Both the position numbers and the translations under genes were made by a program. A stretch of 64,000 nucleotides of DNA. Origin: Cytobacillus gottheilii. GTDB lineage: Bacteria > Bacillota > Bacilli > Bacillales > Cytobacillaceae. Below the pieces are notes generated by a model. It did no database searches and was not told where the DNA came from. It was given only the letters and a program-made list of their open reading frames with translations. The stretch spans positions 2,968,421 through 3,032,420 of the forward strand of contig NZ_LT800494.1 in assembly GCF_900166665.1 (NCBI RefSeq), in the 5' to 3' direction. Below, piece after piece: positions 55,029-64,000 of the stretch. The number at the start of each line of letters is the position of its first letter. The stretch's first letter is position 1.

Positions 55029-55209
55029 CGTACACCTCCTTATTCAAACTATTTTGAATACTATTGTATTGTTAGCTCTTCAATTTAACAACCATTTTTT
55101 AAATTCATAATAAAGTTGTCATAAGAATTTATTCAATGATAAAATACTAAAGGGTTCCCTATCTGAAAATGTCTAAGATTAAATCATATTACATACCCTG
55201 AGGTGACAG

Positions 55210-55551
55210 ATGAAAAAAAATGTAATAATCATTACTTTGCTATCCTTGGCTTTTACTTTAATTTCTCCTTTTGTTTTTAATGCTTATGTTGCGGAGAAGC
55301 CTGCTGAGCTTCCATATAAAGCTGTTTTCGGTGCACCATTTCCTTATTTAGGACAAGTTGAAGACCTCCCAGAAGCTAGTACGTCCTATCCTGTAATTGT
55401 TGAATTGGAATCACCTTTTGAAGAGAAAACAGATTTTAGCATCATTCCTTTTGTCTTATCTTTCCTTTGTTTTTTCCTGCTTTTCTTTTCCATCTATTCC
55501 ATTATTGCAAGGTTTATGGACCGGAAACCTATAGAAAAGGAGCCCAAATAA
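55210..55551 (+). CDS. Two-helix membrane protein of unknown function
   Basis: A 113-residue protein with an N-terminal membrane helix or signal (about 5-27), an extracytoplasmic loop of about 50 residues rich in Pro/Glu (EKPAELPYKAVFGAPFPYLGQVEDLPEASTSYP) and a second helix (IIPFVLSFLCFFLLFFSIYSIIA). The layout resembles YjdJ/DUF4306-type proteins, an uncertain match. GAGGTGAC precedes the ATG. Its stop codon lies in the loop of a terminator hairpin. Confidence 0.7.
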   Translation: MKKNVIIITLLSLAFTLISPFVFNAYVAEKPAELPYKAVFGAPFPYLGQVEDLPEASTSYPVIVELESPFEEKTDFSIIPFVLSFLCFFLLFFSIYSIIARFMDRKPIEKEPK

Positions 55552-55565
55552 GGCTCCTTTTTTTC
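55536..55565. terminator. Terminator overlapping the end of the 55210 gene
   Basis: AAAAGGAGCC-CAAATA-AGGCTCCTTTTTTT. The TAA stop (55549-55551) is in the loop. It also serves the convergent deacetylase gene less strongly. Confidence 0.9.
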
Positions 55566-56438
55566 TTATTTAATTGCATCTGGATTTACAATCGAATATC
55601 CCTTTTGCTGCAGTCCTTTCACAATATCCTCCATCGCTTCCATTGTCCATGTCCGATCATGCATAAGCAGATTTGCTCCGTTGCTTAAATATGGAGTATT
55701 CACCATGATATCAGCAATTGCTTCTCTTGTTTGATATTCTTTTTCCCAATCATAGCCATATGTCCAATTCATGATGGTCATATTTTCTTCTGCAGCTATT
55801 CCTTTACTGTAATCAGTATTGGAACCGAATGGCGCTCTAAAAAACCTTGGCCTTTCTCCTGTAATATCTTCAACCATATCATTAACCTTCAGAATCTCTT
55901 CTTTTTGCTCTTCTTCTGTCAAGTCTTTTAAATTACTGTGACTATATGTATGATTTCCTATCGCAAAACCAAGATCATATATTTCTTTTATGACTTCTTC
56001 TTTTTCCGGACTGTTCACTAAGTGTCCATTGACAAAAAAGATGGCACTCACATCAAGTTTCTTTAATGTCTGTGCTATTTTAAGCGCATTTGCATCTGGA
56101 GCATCATCAATTGTTAAAAGAGCTACTTTTGGATCAGCATCTGTTATAGGATCTACTGTCCATGTGCTTTCATTAATTTGGTATTCTTTTTCAACTTCTT
56201 TGCTTTCTTCGGCATTTGAGTCTGCTGCGGACTGAGTTTCTTCCTCTTCACTCACGTTCCCAGCTTGATCTTCCTCTTCACCATCTTGTTCTTCTAAATC
56301 AGAATTTTGATTACTTTCCATTTCCTCTTGAGAGGCTTGTCCATTCACCTCTTCAGCAGAATTGGACTCATTGTCAGTTGCACAGCCTTGTAAAATAATG
56401 AATGTCAGCAGCAGTGCATATATACTTATTTTTCTCAT
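55566..56438 (-). CDS. Lipoprotein polysaccharide deacetylase
   Basis: Surface-attached NodB-homology (CE4) deacetylase. The 290 residues have a signal with lipobox LQGC (Cys19), an acidic Ser/Glu/Gln linker (about 25-85) and the catalytic domain (about 100-285). Motifs: TIDDAP (motif 1 with metal/base aspartates), GNHTYSHSNL (the two metal histidines), RAPFGSNTDYS and the C-terminal LLMHDR histidine. Substrate may be peptidoglycan or another N-acetylated glycan. It has no operon partner. Confidence 0.9.
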   Translation of the reverse strand: MRKISIYALLLTFIILQGCATDNESNSAEEVNGQASQEEMESNQNSDLEEQDGEEEDQAGNVSEEEETQSAADSNAEESKEVEKEYQINESTWTVDPITDADPKVALLTIDDAPDANALKIAQTLKKLDVSAIFFVNGHLVNSPEKEEVIKEIYDLGFAIGNHTYSHSNLKDLTEEEQKEEILKVNDMVEDITGERPRFFRAPFGSNTDYSKGIAAEENMTIMNWTYGYDWEKEYQTREAIADIMVNTPYLSNGANLLMHDRTWTMEAMEDIVKGLQQKGYSIVNPDAIK

Positions 56439-56585
56439 GCTGTCCCTCCTCGTTCCTAATTATAAACTAGTGATCTTCAATTTCAATGAACACGACTTTC
56501 ACATAAATTCTTTAGTATGTAAAGAATTTATCAACAAAAAAATGGAGCTAGCCAGAGCAAAAAGCATACGCTGACCTCCTGTCTG

Positions 56586-56825
56586 TCATACCACTAAAGT
56601 CATAATGACATGAAATGAACCATATACCGATAAACTTACCATTGTTGCAACAAACGTTTTTCGCGTTGATTTTATAATATAATGACCAATGATGACAGCA
56701 AGATAAAGAAACACGAAAAACATTAACGCTTTAAATACCAACTGGTCATACTTTGACAGCCATTCTATAAAGGTATACCCGCTCCATATGATGAGCTGTA
56801 TGATTACTGCTGTATAAAGCTTCAC
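56586..56825 (-). CDS. Small three-helix membrane protein
   Basis: From a GTG at 56825 (behind AAGGTGGT) a 79-residue hydrophobic protein results, with helices around LYTAVIIQLIIWSGYTFI, ALMFFVFLYLAVIIGHYII and FVATMVSLSVYGSFHVIMT. The longer frame from 56894 adds a Lys/Cys-rich stretch without a ribosome site. I do not recognise it. It could be a spurious ORF, but three well-spaced helices argue for a gene. Confidence 0.5.
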   Translation of the reverse strand: MKLYTAVIIQLIIWSGYTFIEWLSKYDQLVFKALMFFVFLYLAVIIGHYIIKSTRKTFVATMVSLSVYGSFHVIMTLVV

Positions 56826-56929
56826 ACCACCTTCACCGCCTTTTAAAATGCATTCTTTAAAGAGTAATCCTTTTTTACATAATAAAAGAAACACGTTTAT
56901 GCACTTGTTGAGGGAAATCGACCCACTTC

Positions 56930-57130
56930 CGCTTCTCGAATTGTCTAGCTCGAGCGGCTAGCCCCTCGAGGGCATAAGTCAATCCGCCCTAAAGGTTAAA
57001 GAACAACCTTTAAGACAGCTTGCCTTATGCTTGGGGCCCACAGGATGTGGGTTGTGCAGACGTTGCCACAGGACGTGGCGAACCTAGTCTGCGTTCATTA
57101 AAAGAACAAGCCGCCTCCGCTTTTCTTTTT
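56930..57130. repeat. Extragenic repeat family 2, copy with double-hairpin insert
   Basis: In reverse orientation it aligns with the 17007-17390 array: AAAAGCGGAGGCGGCTTG at its right end and GCTAGACAATTCG at its left. It contains the insert seen in the third array unit, with perfect GCCAC/GTGGC and CCCACA/TGTGGG hairpins at about 57036-57080 inside GCAGAC...GTCTGC. Unlike that third unit it also keeps the full tail with GGTTGTTCTTTAACC. Confidence 0.85.
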
Positions 57131-57322
57131 ACTCTCCCCTTTTTTAATAAAAGAAAACATGGTTTATTTGAAATATATGTTGAAGGTTTTGCTTGTATTT
57201 TTCATTTATATAACATTTAGGTGACATTAGCGGATTTGGCTTTAGACCGTGATAAAATACTTATTGTATAGAGGGTAATCTGTAAGATTTCGGAAAAATC
57301 GTGAGTAAAGTGAGGCAGAGAA

Positions 57323-57700
57323 ATGATGAAAGGCATGCTTTTACTTTTATGTAGTGCTCTATTTATCTTAACATCCTCCTCTTGCAGTAAAGCAGAGTCA
57401 CCTGACTTGGAGATTAATGATGATGTAAAACAAATACTGTTCTTTTCAGATGAGGCAAATTATCGTCAAGAAGTTGCATATTATGATGCAATCATTGAGT
57501 TAAAGCAAAAGTATCCGGAAGCCATCAAAAATATGAAGGTCATTTATGAAGATAGGCAATATTTGGATCAATTTGAGTTAGAACGCAGTCCAGCAATGGT
57601 TTTAGTATATGAAGATCAAACGCTGGTTAAGGTAGACGGAATTGTTAAAAAAGATCAAATTATTAAGCCGATCGAGAACGCACTCGAACAGGATGAATAG
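57323..57700 (+). CDS. slp: Small peptidoglycan-associated lipoprotein Slp
   Basis: A 125-residue lipoprotein-like protein with a signal peptide ending TSSSC (Cys21). The mature part has a thioredoxin-like alternation (KQILFFSDEANYRQEVAYYDAIIELKQKYPEAIKNMKVIYED, then SPAMVLVYEDQTLVKVDG) but no CxxC. In B. subtilis slp lies between pdhD and SR1/speA and encodes a lipoprotein of 124 residues as I recall it, matching this place and size. Function unclear. GAGG precedes the ATG. Confidence 0.8.
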   Translation: MMKGMLLLLCSALFILTSSSCSKAESPDLEINDDVKQILFFSDEANYRQEVAYYDAIIELKQKYPEAIKNMKVIYEDRQYLDQFELERSPAMVLVYEDQTLVKVDGIVKKDQIIKPIENALEQDE

Positions 57701-57719
57701 ATAAATATTAAGTTAGTTG

Positions 57720-57747
57720 AGACTTCATTACCGCTGAAGTCTTTTTT
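57720..57747 (+). terminator. Terminator of slp
   Basis: GACTTCA-TTACCGC-TGAAGTCTTTTTT, 20 bases after the stop codon. Confidence 0.87.
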
Positions 57748-57772
57748 CAATTTCTTTAATTTTTATCATGAT

Positions 57773-57808
57773 AAAAAAAGATCCTTCTCAATTGAGAAGG
57801 ATCTTTTT
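57773..57808 (-). terminator. Terminator of the pdh operon
   Basis: Minus-strand AAAAAGATCCTTCTCAATTGAGAAGGATCTTTTTTT, a perfect palindrome with T7, five bases past the pdhD stop. Confidence 0.95.
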
Positions 57809-57812
57809 CACT

Positions 57813-59222
57813 TTATTTTACAACGTGAATTGGCATTCCAAGAGCTACTTCTGCAGCTTCCATTGTAATTTCACCTAAAGTTGGGTGAGCATGGATTGTC
57901 ATTGCTAAGTCTTCTGCAGTCATTCCAGACTCAATTGCTAAACCAAGTTCAGCAATCATATCAGAAGCATTTGTACCAGCAATTTGTGCACCAATGATTA
58001 ATCCATCTTCTTTACGAGTTACAAGCTTTAAGAATCCATCTGTGCTATCAAGTGCAAGTGCACGACCGTTAGCAGCAAATGGGAACTTCGCAGCAACAAT
58101 ATCGATTCCTTCATCTTTTGCTTGCTTCTCAGTATAACCAACTGTTGCTAATTCAGGCTCGGAGAAAACAACAGCAGGAATTGCTAAGTAGTCAATTTCA
58201 GCGTTGTGGCCAGAAATAGCTTCAGCAGCAATCTTACCTTCGTAAGAAGCTTTATGAGCAAGTGGAGGACCTTCAACGATATCACCGATTGCGTATATGT
58301 TGTTTACGCTAGTACGGCATTGCTTATCGATTTCAATCACACCACGATCAGTCATCTTGATGCCTACTTGCTCAAGACCAAGCTCATCTGTGTTTGGACG
58401 GCGGCCAACCATTACAAATACGTAGTCAGCGTCTACAGATTTCTCTTCGCCGTTCACTTCGTATTTAACAGTTACGCCAGTTTCTGTTTCTTCAACGCCT
58501 TTAGCAAGCGCCTTTGTAATAATTTCAGAACCTTTTTTCTTAAGGTTACGTGTTACTAGAGATGACATTTGCTTTTCAAAGCCGTTTAGAATATCATCTG
58601 CTCCCTCAAGAATTGTTACTTTCGTACCAAAGTTTGCATAAGCTCCGCCAAGCTCCGTACCTACGTAACCTCCGCCAATTACAACAATGCTTTCAGGGAT
58701 CTCTTCAAGAGCTAATGCTCCAGTAGAGTCAAGAACGCGTTTTGTGTATTTGAAAGTTGGTAATTCGATTGGACGTGAGCCAGTAGCGATAATTGCATTT
58801 TTAAAAGTATACGTTTGAGCAGAGTTATCATCCATTACACGAAGTGTGTTAGCATCTACAAAGTATGCTTCACCGCGAACGATATCTACCTTATTTCCTT
58901 TTAAAAGGCCTTCAACACCGCCTGTAAGCTTCTTAACTACGCTGCCTTTCCACTCTTGAACTTTTGAAAAGTCAACCTTAACGTTCTCAGTCGTGATCCC
59001 CATTACAGAAGATCCTTGTGCCTCTTCATAACGGTGACCAGCAGTGATTAATGCTTTTGAAGGAATACAACCAACATTTAGACATACGCCTCCAAGGTTT
59101 CCGCGTTCAATAATTGTAACTTTTTGGCCAAGCTGTGCTGCACGAATAGCTGCAACATATCCCCCTGGACCTGCACCAATGACTATAGTATCTGTTTCAA
59201 TCGGGAAATCTCCTACTACCAT
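57813..59222 (-). CDS. pdhD: Dihydrolipoyl dehydrogenase (E3)
   Basis: FAD flavoprotein that reoxidises dihydrolipoamide for the pyruvate dehydrogenase complex. The 469 residues carry the FAD loop [19 protein letters not shown], the redox disulfide [14 protein letters not shown], the NAD loop [13 protein letters not shown] and the catalytic HAHPTLGE near the C-terminus. It lies three bases after pdhC. The context identifies it as the PDH-specific E3. Confidence 0.97.
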   Translation of the reverse strand: MVVGDFPIETDTIVIGAGPGGYVAAIRAAQLGQKVTIIERGNLGGVCLNVGCIPSKALITAGHRYEEAQGSSVMGITTENVKVDFSKVQEWKGSVVKKLTGGVEGLLKGNKVDIVRGEAYFVDANTLRVMDDNSAQTYTFKNAIIATGSRPIELPTFKYTKRVLDSTGALALEEIPESIVVIGGGYVGTELGGAYANFGTKVTILEGADDILNGFEKQMSSLVTRNLKKKGSEIITKALAKGVEETETGVTVKYEVNGEEKSVDADYVFVMVGRRPNTDELGLEQVGIKMTDRGVIEIDKQCRTSVNNIYAIGDIVEGPPLAHKASYEGKIAAEAISGHNAEIDYLAIPAVVFSEPELATVGYTEKQAKDEGIDIVAAKFPFAANGRALALDSTDGFLKLVTRKEDGLIIGAQIAGTNASDMIAELGLAIESGMTAEDLAMTIHAHPTLGEITMEAAEVALGMPIHVVK

Positions 59223-59225
59223 TTG

Positions 59226-60581
59226 TTACGCCTCCATTAACAATAGTTCTGGATCATTAAGTAAACGCTTGATGTGGTTAAGTGCATTTTGAGCAGTTGC
59301 ACCGTCAATCATACGGTGGTCAAAGCTTAATGACAATGCTAAAACTGGTGCAGCTACAATTTCGCCATCCTTCACAACAGGCTTCTCTGCAATACGGCCA
59401 ACTCCAAGAATTGCTACTTCAGGGTGATTGATTACTGGAGTAAACCATTGTCCGCCAGCTGATCCGATATTAGAGATTGTGCATGAAGCACCTTTCATTT
59501 CGTTAGGTGCCAGTTTACCATCACGAGCCTTGCCAGCAAGTTCATTAATTTCGTTTGAAATTGCGAACGGTGATTTACGGTCAGCATCTTTTACAACTGG
59601 AACAAGCAAGCCTTTTTCTGTGTCTGCTGCGATTCCGATATTGTAATAATGCTTGTGGATGATTTCGCCAGCTTCATCATCTAGTGATGTGTTTAGGGCT
59701 GGGAATTCACGTAATGCACTTGTTAATGCTTTTACTACATACGGAAGGAATGTTAATTTGATTCCTTTGCTTGCAGCTACTTCTTTGAATTTCTTGCGAT
59801 GAGCAACTAGTTTCGTTACATCAACTTCATCCATTAAAGTAACGTGCGGTGCCGTATGTTTAGAGTTTACCATAGCTTTCGCAATTGCTTTACGGATTCC
59901 GCTCATTTTTTCGCGAGTTTCTGGATATTCTCCAGCTGGAACTGCCGCGGCTGCTGCAGGTGCTGCTGCTGCTTCTTCTGCTTTAGGCGCTGATTCTTGA
60001 GTTGGTGCAGCTGCTTGAGCTCCGCCATTTAAGAATGCTTCGATATCGTCTTTCTGGATACGACCATTTTTTCCGCTTCCAGCAACTTGGCGAATATCAA
60101 CACCTTTATCACGTGCAAATTTTCTTACTGATGGCATTGCAATGATGCGGCGGTTTGGATCTACATCAGTTTGAGAAATTGCTACGCCCTCTTTTTTCTC
60201 TTCTTGAACTGGTGCTTCTTCTTTCTTCACTTCCTGTCCAGCTTCAGCAGTAGCTTGAACTTGTGCTTCTGTTTTCTTGTCAGCAGCAGGTGCTTCATCT
60301 TCATGGTCACCTTTAAATTTCAAGTCTTCATAGCCTGGTGCGTCGAAAGAAATTAATACTTCTCCAACTGTTGCAACAGTACCTTCTCCAACATGAATTT
60401 CTTCAACTTTCCCTTTTACTGGAGATGGAATTTCTACTACCGCTTTATCATTTTGAACTTCACATAATACATCATCTTCTTGAACTTCATCGCCTGGCTT
60501 AACAAACCATTTTACGATTTCGCCTTCATGGATACCTTCACCGATATCAGGCAATCTAAATTGAAATGCCACTGAATTCAA
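59226..60581 (-). CDS. pdhC: Dihydrolipoamide acetyltransferase (E2)
   Basis: Core of the pyruvate dehydrogenase complex, moving acetyl from lipoamide to CoA. The 451 residues have one lipoyl domain (about 1-80, lipoylated lysine in NDKAVVEIP), an Ala/Pro/Glu-rich linker, a peripheral subunit-binding domain (about 148-185, [17 protein letters not shown]), a second Ala-rich linker and the catalytic domain ending [11 protein letters not shown] with the active histidine. One lipoyl domain is normal for Bacillus. Confidence 0.97.
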   Translation of the reverse strand: MNSVAFQFRLPDIGEGIHEGEIVKWFVKPGDEVQEDDVLCEVQNDKAVVEIPSPVKGKVEEIHVGEGTVATVGEVLISFDAPGYEDLKFKGDHEDEAPAADKKTEAQVQATAEAGQEVKKEEAPVQEEKKEGVAISQTDVDPNRRIIAMPSVRKFARDKGVDIRQVAGSGKNGRIQKDDIEAFLNGGAQAAAPTQESAPKAEEAAAAPAAAAAVPAGEYPETREKMSGIRKAIAKAMVNSKHTAPHVTLMDEVDVTKLVAHRKKFKEVAASKGIKLTFLPYVVKALTSALREFPALNTSLDDEAGEIIHKHYYNIGIAADTEKGLLVPVVKDADRKSPFAISNEINELAGKARDGKLAPNEMKGASCTISNIGSAGGQWFTPVINHPEVAILGVGRIAEKPVVKDGEIVAAPVLALSLSFDHRMIDGATAQNALNHIKRLLNDPELLLMEA

Positions 60582-60605
60582 CCTCCTATTGATTACTTTC
60601 TATTA

Positions 60606-60632
60606 CATAAAGGGGGTATCCCCCCCTTTTTT
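60606..60632 (-). promoter_or_regulatory. Intercistronic GC hairpin between pdhB and pdhC
   Basis: Minus-strand AAAAAAGGGGGGGATACCCCCTTTATG folds as G5/C5 with a short loop and a poor U-tract. As such it is more likely an attenuation or processing/stability element than a full stop signal. On the plus strand it would have a T6 tract. Confidence 0.55.
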
Positions 60633-60634
60633 AA

Positions 60635-61612
60635 TTAAAAGTTAAGTACTTTATTTGCTGTTTCAATAATATCTTTGAAATTTGGCAGCCAAACAGTTTC
60701 AGCTTGCGGGAATGCAAATACTGTATCTGGAGCAGCTACACGCAATACTGGAGCCTCTAAGCTTAAAATTGCACGGTCGTTGATCTCCGCAACAACATTC
60801 GCTGCAATACCTGCTTGTTTTTGAGCTTCTTGAACAACAATCGCACGGCCTGTTTTCTCAACAGATGCAATAATTGTTTCAATATCAATTGGGCTGACTG
60901 TACGCAAGTCGATAACCTCAGCGGATTTACCATCTTTTTGAAGCTCATCTGCTGCTTTTAATGCTTCGTGTACCATTGCTCCGTAAGTCACGATTGTAAC
61001 ATCAGTACCTTCGCGCTTAACTTCTGCAACACCTAATGGAATTGTATATTCTTCTTCAGGTACCTCTTCACGGAATGAGCGGTATAATTTCATATGCTCT
61101 AAGAAAATGACAGGGTCATTATCACGAATAGCAGAAATTAATAATCCTTTTGCATCATATGGAGAAGAAGGAATTACCACTTTAAGACCTGGCTGCTGTG
61201 CCATTAAGCCTTCAAGGCTGTCAGCGTGCATCTCTGGAGTATGTACGCCTCCGCCAAATGGTGAACGAATTGTTACAGGTGCATTGTAGCGTCCGCCAGA
61301 ACGGTAGCGCATACGAGCAAGCTGACCGGAAATAGAATCCATTACTTCATAAACGAAACCAAAGAATTGAATTTCAGGAACTGGACGGAATCCTTGTAAA
61401 CCAAGACCCACTGCCAAACCGCCGATTCCAGATTCAGCTAGAGGCGTGTCAAATACGCGATCTTCGCCGAACTCTTTTTGCAGGCCTTCTGTCGCACGGA
61501 AAACTCCGCCGTTTACGCCTACATCCTCACCGAATACAAGTACATTCGGGTCATTGCGCAATTCTGTGCGCAGGGCATCAGTAATTGCTTGAATCATAGT
61601 CATTTGCGCCAT
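60635..61612 (-). CDS. pdhB: Pyruvate dehydrogenase E1 component, beta subunit
   Basis: Beta half of the E1 heterotetramer. The 325 residues show the transketolase-type start [70 protein letters not shown] and the C-terminal transketolase domain ([15 protein letters not shown]). Three bases separate it from pdhA. About 50 bases with a hairpin separate it from pdhC. Confidence 0.97.
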   Translation of the reverse strand: MAQMTMIQAITDALRTELRNDPNVLVFGEDVGVNGGVFRATEGLQKEFGEDRVFDTPLAESGIGGLAVGLGLQGFRPVPEIQFFGFVYEVMDSISGQLARMRYRSGGRYNAPVTIRSPFGGGVHTPEMHADSLEGLMAQQPGLKVVIPSSPYDAKGLLISAIRDNDPVIFLEHMKLYRSFREEVPEEEYTIPLGVAEVKREGTDVTIVTYGAMVHEALKAADELQKDGKSAEVIDLRTVSPIDIETIIASVEKTGRAIVVQEAQKQAGIAANVVAEINDRAILSLEAPVLRVAAPDTVFAFPQAETVWLPNFKDIIETANKVLNF

Positions 61613-61615
61613 GGC

Positions 61616-63301
<1,686 letters not shown>

Positions 63302-63357
63302 AAAAAACCGAACGGTTAGAGATGAATAAAGATATCTCATAATCGTTCGGTTATTTT
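63302..63357 (-). terminator. Terminator of ykyA, CCGAACGATTA hairpin
   Basis: Minus-strand AACCGAACGATTATGAGATATC pairs with GATgaa..TCTAACCGTTCGGTTTTTTG; outer arms AACCGAACG/CGTTCGGTT perfect, T6 tract. Same motif as at 27515. Confidence 0.88.
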
Positions 63358-63408
63358 TGCTGGCTGTATCACTTATATTTTCAAGCAGGTCAAAATAGTC
63401 TTTACTCG

Positions 63409-64000
63409 TTATTCTTGATCATCTTCGCCTGTATCAACCTCAAGGCCTGCTGCCTGGTAAAAGGATAATTTTATATCGTTATAATTCGCAGTTTTCTCAT
63501 TAAAGTCTTCATTTGTTTGAAGTACTTGTTCATATGATTCATTAATCATGGTAATTTGCTCTTCTAATTGGTCTAATGTTAAATCTTCTGTTTTAAAGAG
63601 TTCGTAAAGCTTTTTATCATTATTTAATGCTTCTGAATACTGAGCATACAGAGTGTCATGCAAATCGTATCTTTCCATCATCGTATCATATAATTGCTGC
63701 GCTTCGCTTTTCAGCTCTTCTTCTTCTATTTCATCAATGATTTCAGGTATCTTTTGAAATTCCTCTTTTGAAGCATCAATGCTCTGCTTTTCAGCTTCCA
63801 TATGCTCTTCACGCTGGGCGGCAGATGACAGAGCTTCGTCAGACAGACTTTGAATTTCTTCAAACTCCTTCATACTTAAAGCAATAATTTGATCGTACAA
63901 TTCCTGTTCCTGCTTTTCCAATTGAACAAGCGGGGTTTGCTGTTCTTCGAATTCTTTTTCGGCCTCGACCACATTTTCAAGTACAGTGTACATTTTTTCA
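63409..64000 (-). CDS. ykyA: YkyA family lipoprotein (N-terminus outside window)
   Basis: C-terminal 197 codons or so of a highly charged, coiled-coil protein (Glu/Gln-rich helices such as QTPLVQLEKQEQELYDQIIAL and DIKLSFYQAAGLEVD). The frame remains open to the window edge, so the methionine at 63993 is internal. In B. subtilis ykyA, a putative cell-wall binding lipoprotein, lies just upstream of pdhA in the same direction, which fits. The signal and lipobox are outside the window. Confidence 0.85.
   Translation of the reverse strand, partial: EKMYTVLENVVEAEKEFEEQQTPLVQLEKQEQELYDQIIALSMKEFEEIQSLSDEALSSAAQREEHMEAEKQSIDASKEEFQKIPEIIDEIEEEELKSEAQQLYDTMMERYDLHDTLYAQYSEALNNDKKLYELFKTEDLTLDQLEEQITMINESYEQVLQTNEDFNEKTANYNDIKLSFYQAAGLEVDTGEDDQE

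Noticed and set aside
56930..57220. Plus-strand ORF starting MPYAWGPQDVGCADV (57020)
   Set aside because: Encoded by the repeat family 2 insert and flanking A/T-rich sequence, without a ribosome site.

Overview
The window is a chromosomal segment of a Bacillaceae bacterium (low GC, strong GGAGG ribosome sites, TTG and GTG starts, sporulation genes). Gene order follows, in reverse orientation, the Bacillus subtilis stretch from pbpB back to pdhA/ykyA: pbpB-ftsL-rsmH-mraZ, bshC, panE, ylbP-ylbC, the cta cluster, pycA-ftsW, ylaN-ylaF with typA, suhB, yktB, yktA, speA, SR1, slp and the pyruvate dehydrogenase genes. A Cytobacillus- or Mesobacillus-like species would fit, but the species cannot be fixed from the sequence alone. 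I see no rRNA, tRNA, CRISPR, phage or transposase gene.

Layout: 1-3.5 kb is the start of the division/cell-wall (dcw) cluster with a MraZ operator. 4.3-10.7 kb carries bacillithiol synthesis (bshC), pantothenate synthesis (panE) and a three-gene acyl-CoA carboxylase cassette with a catabolite-response (cre) site. 11-26 kb is the ylb block: ribosomal protein L32, CoA synthesis (coaD), RNA modification (tmcAL, rsmD), the YlbL protease and YlbK patatin pair, sporulation genes (gerR, ylbJ, ylbD) and the Fe-S cofactor protein YlbF. 27-36 kb holds caa3 cytochrome oxidase structural and assembly genes (ctaA-G plus a ctaM-type gene). 37-49 kb holds pycA, ftsW, ylaN, ylaL, ylaK, ylaJ, ylaI, ylaH, typA and ylaF. 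49-57 kb holds smaller genes, speA and the dual-function RNA SR1 with its 40-residue peptide. 57.8-62.7 kb is pdhABCD, followed by a truncated ykyA at the window end.

Central metabolism dominates: PdhABCD and PycA share pyruvate as substrate, the caa3 oxidase takes the electrons, and CoaD/PanE supply CoA. Envelope growth (PBP2B, FtsL, FtsW) and sporulation functions are interleaved.

The unusual content is mostly between genes. There are three families of dispersed extragenic repeats. One folds into a long hairpin with a compensatory substitution between copies and has matching inverted ends. One carries an insert made of two perfect small hairpins. A recurrent CCGAACGATTAG-type hairpin appears both as a stand-alone terminator and inside the first repeat family. 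A hairpin-rich RNA gene lies antiparallel to rsmD/ylbH. A secreted protein of unknown function combines what may be a dead peptidase-like region with a C-terminal stalk domain.
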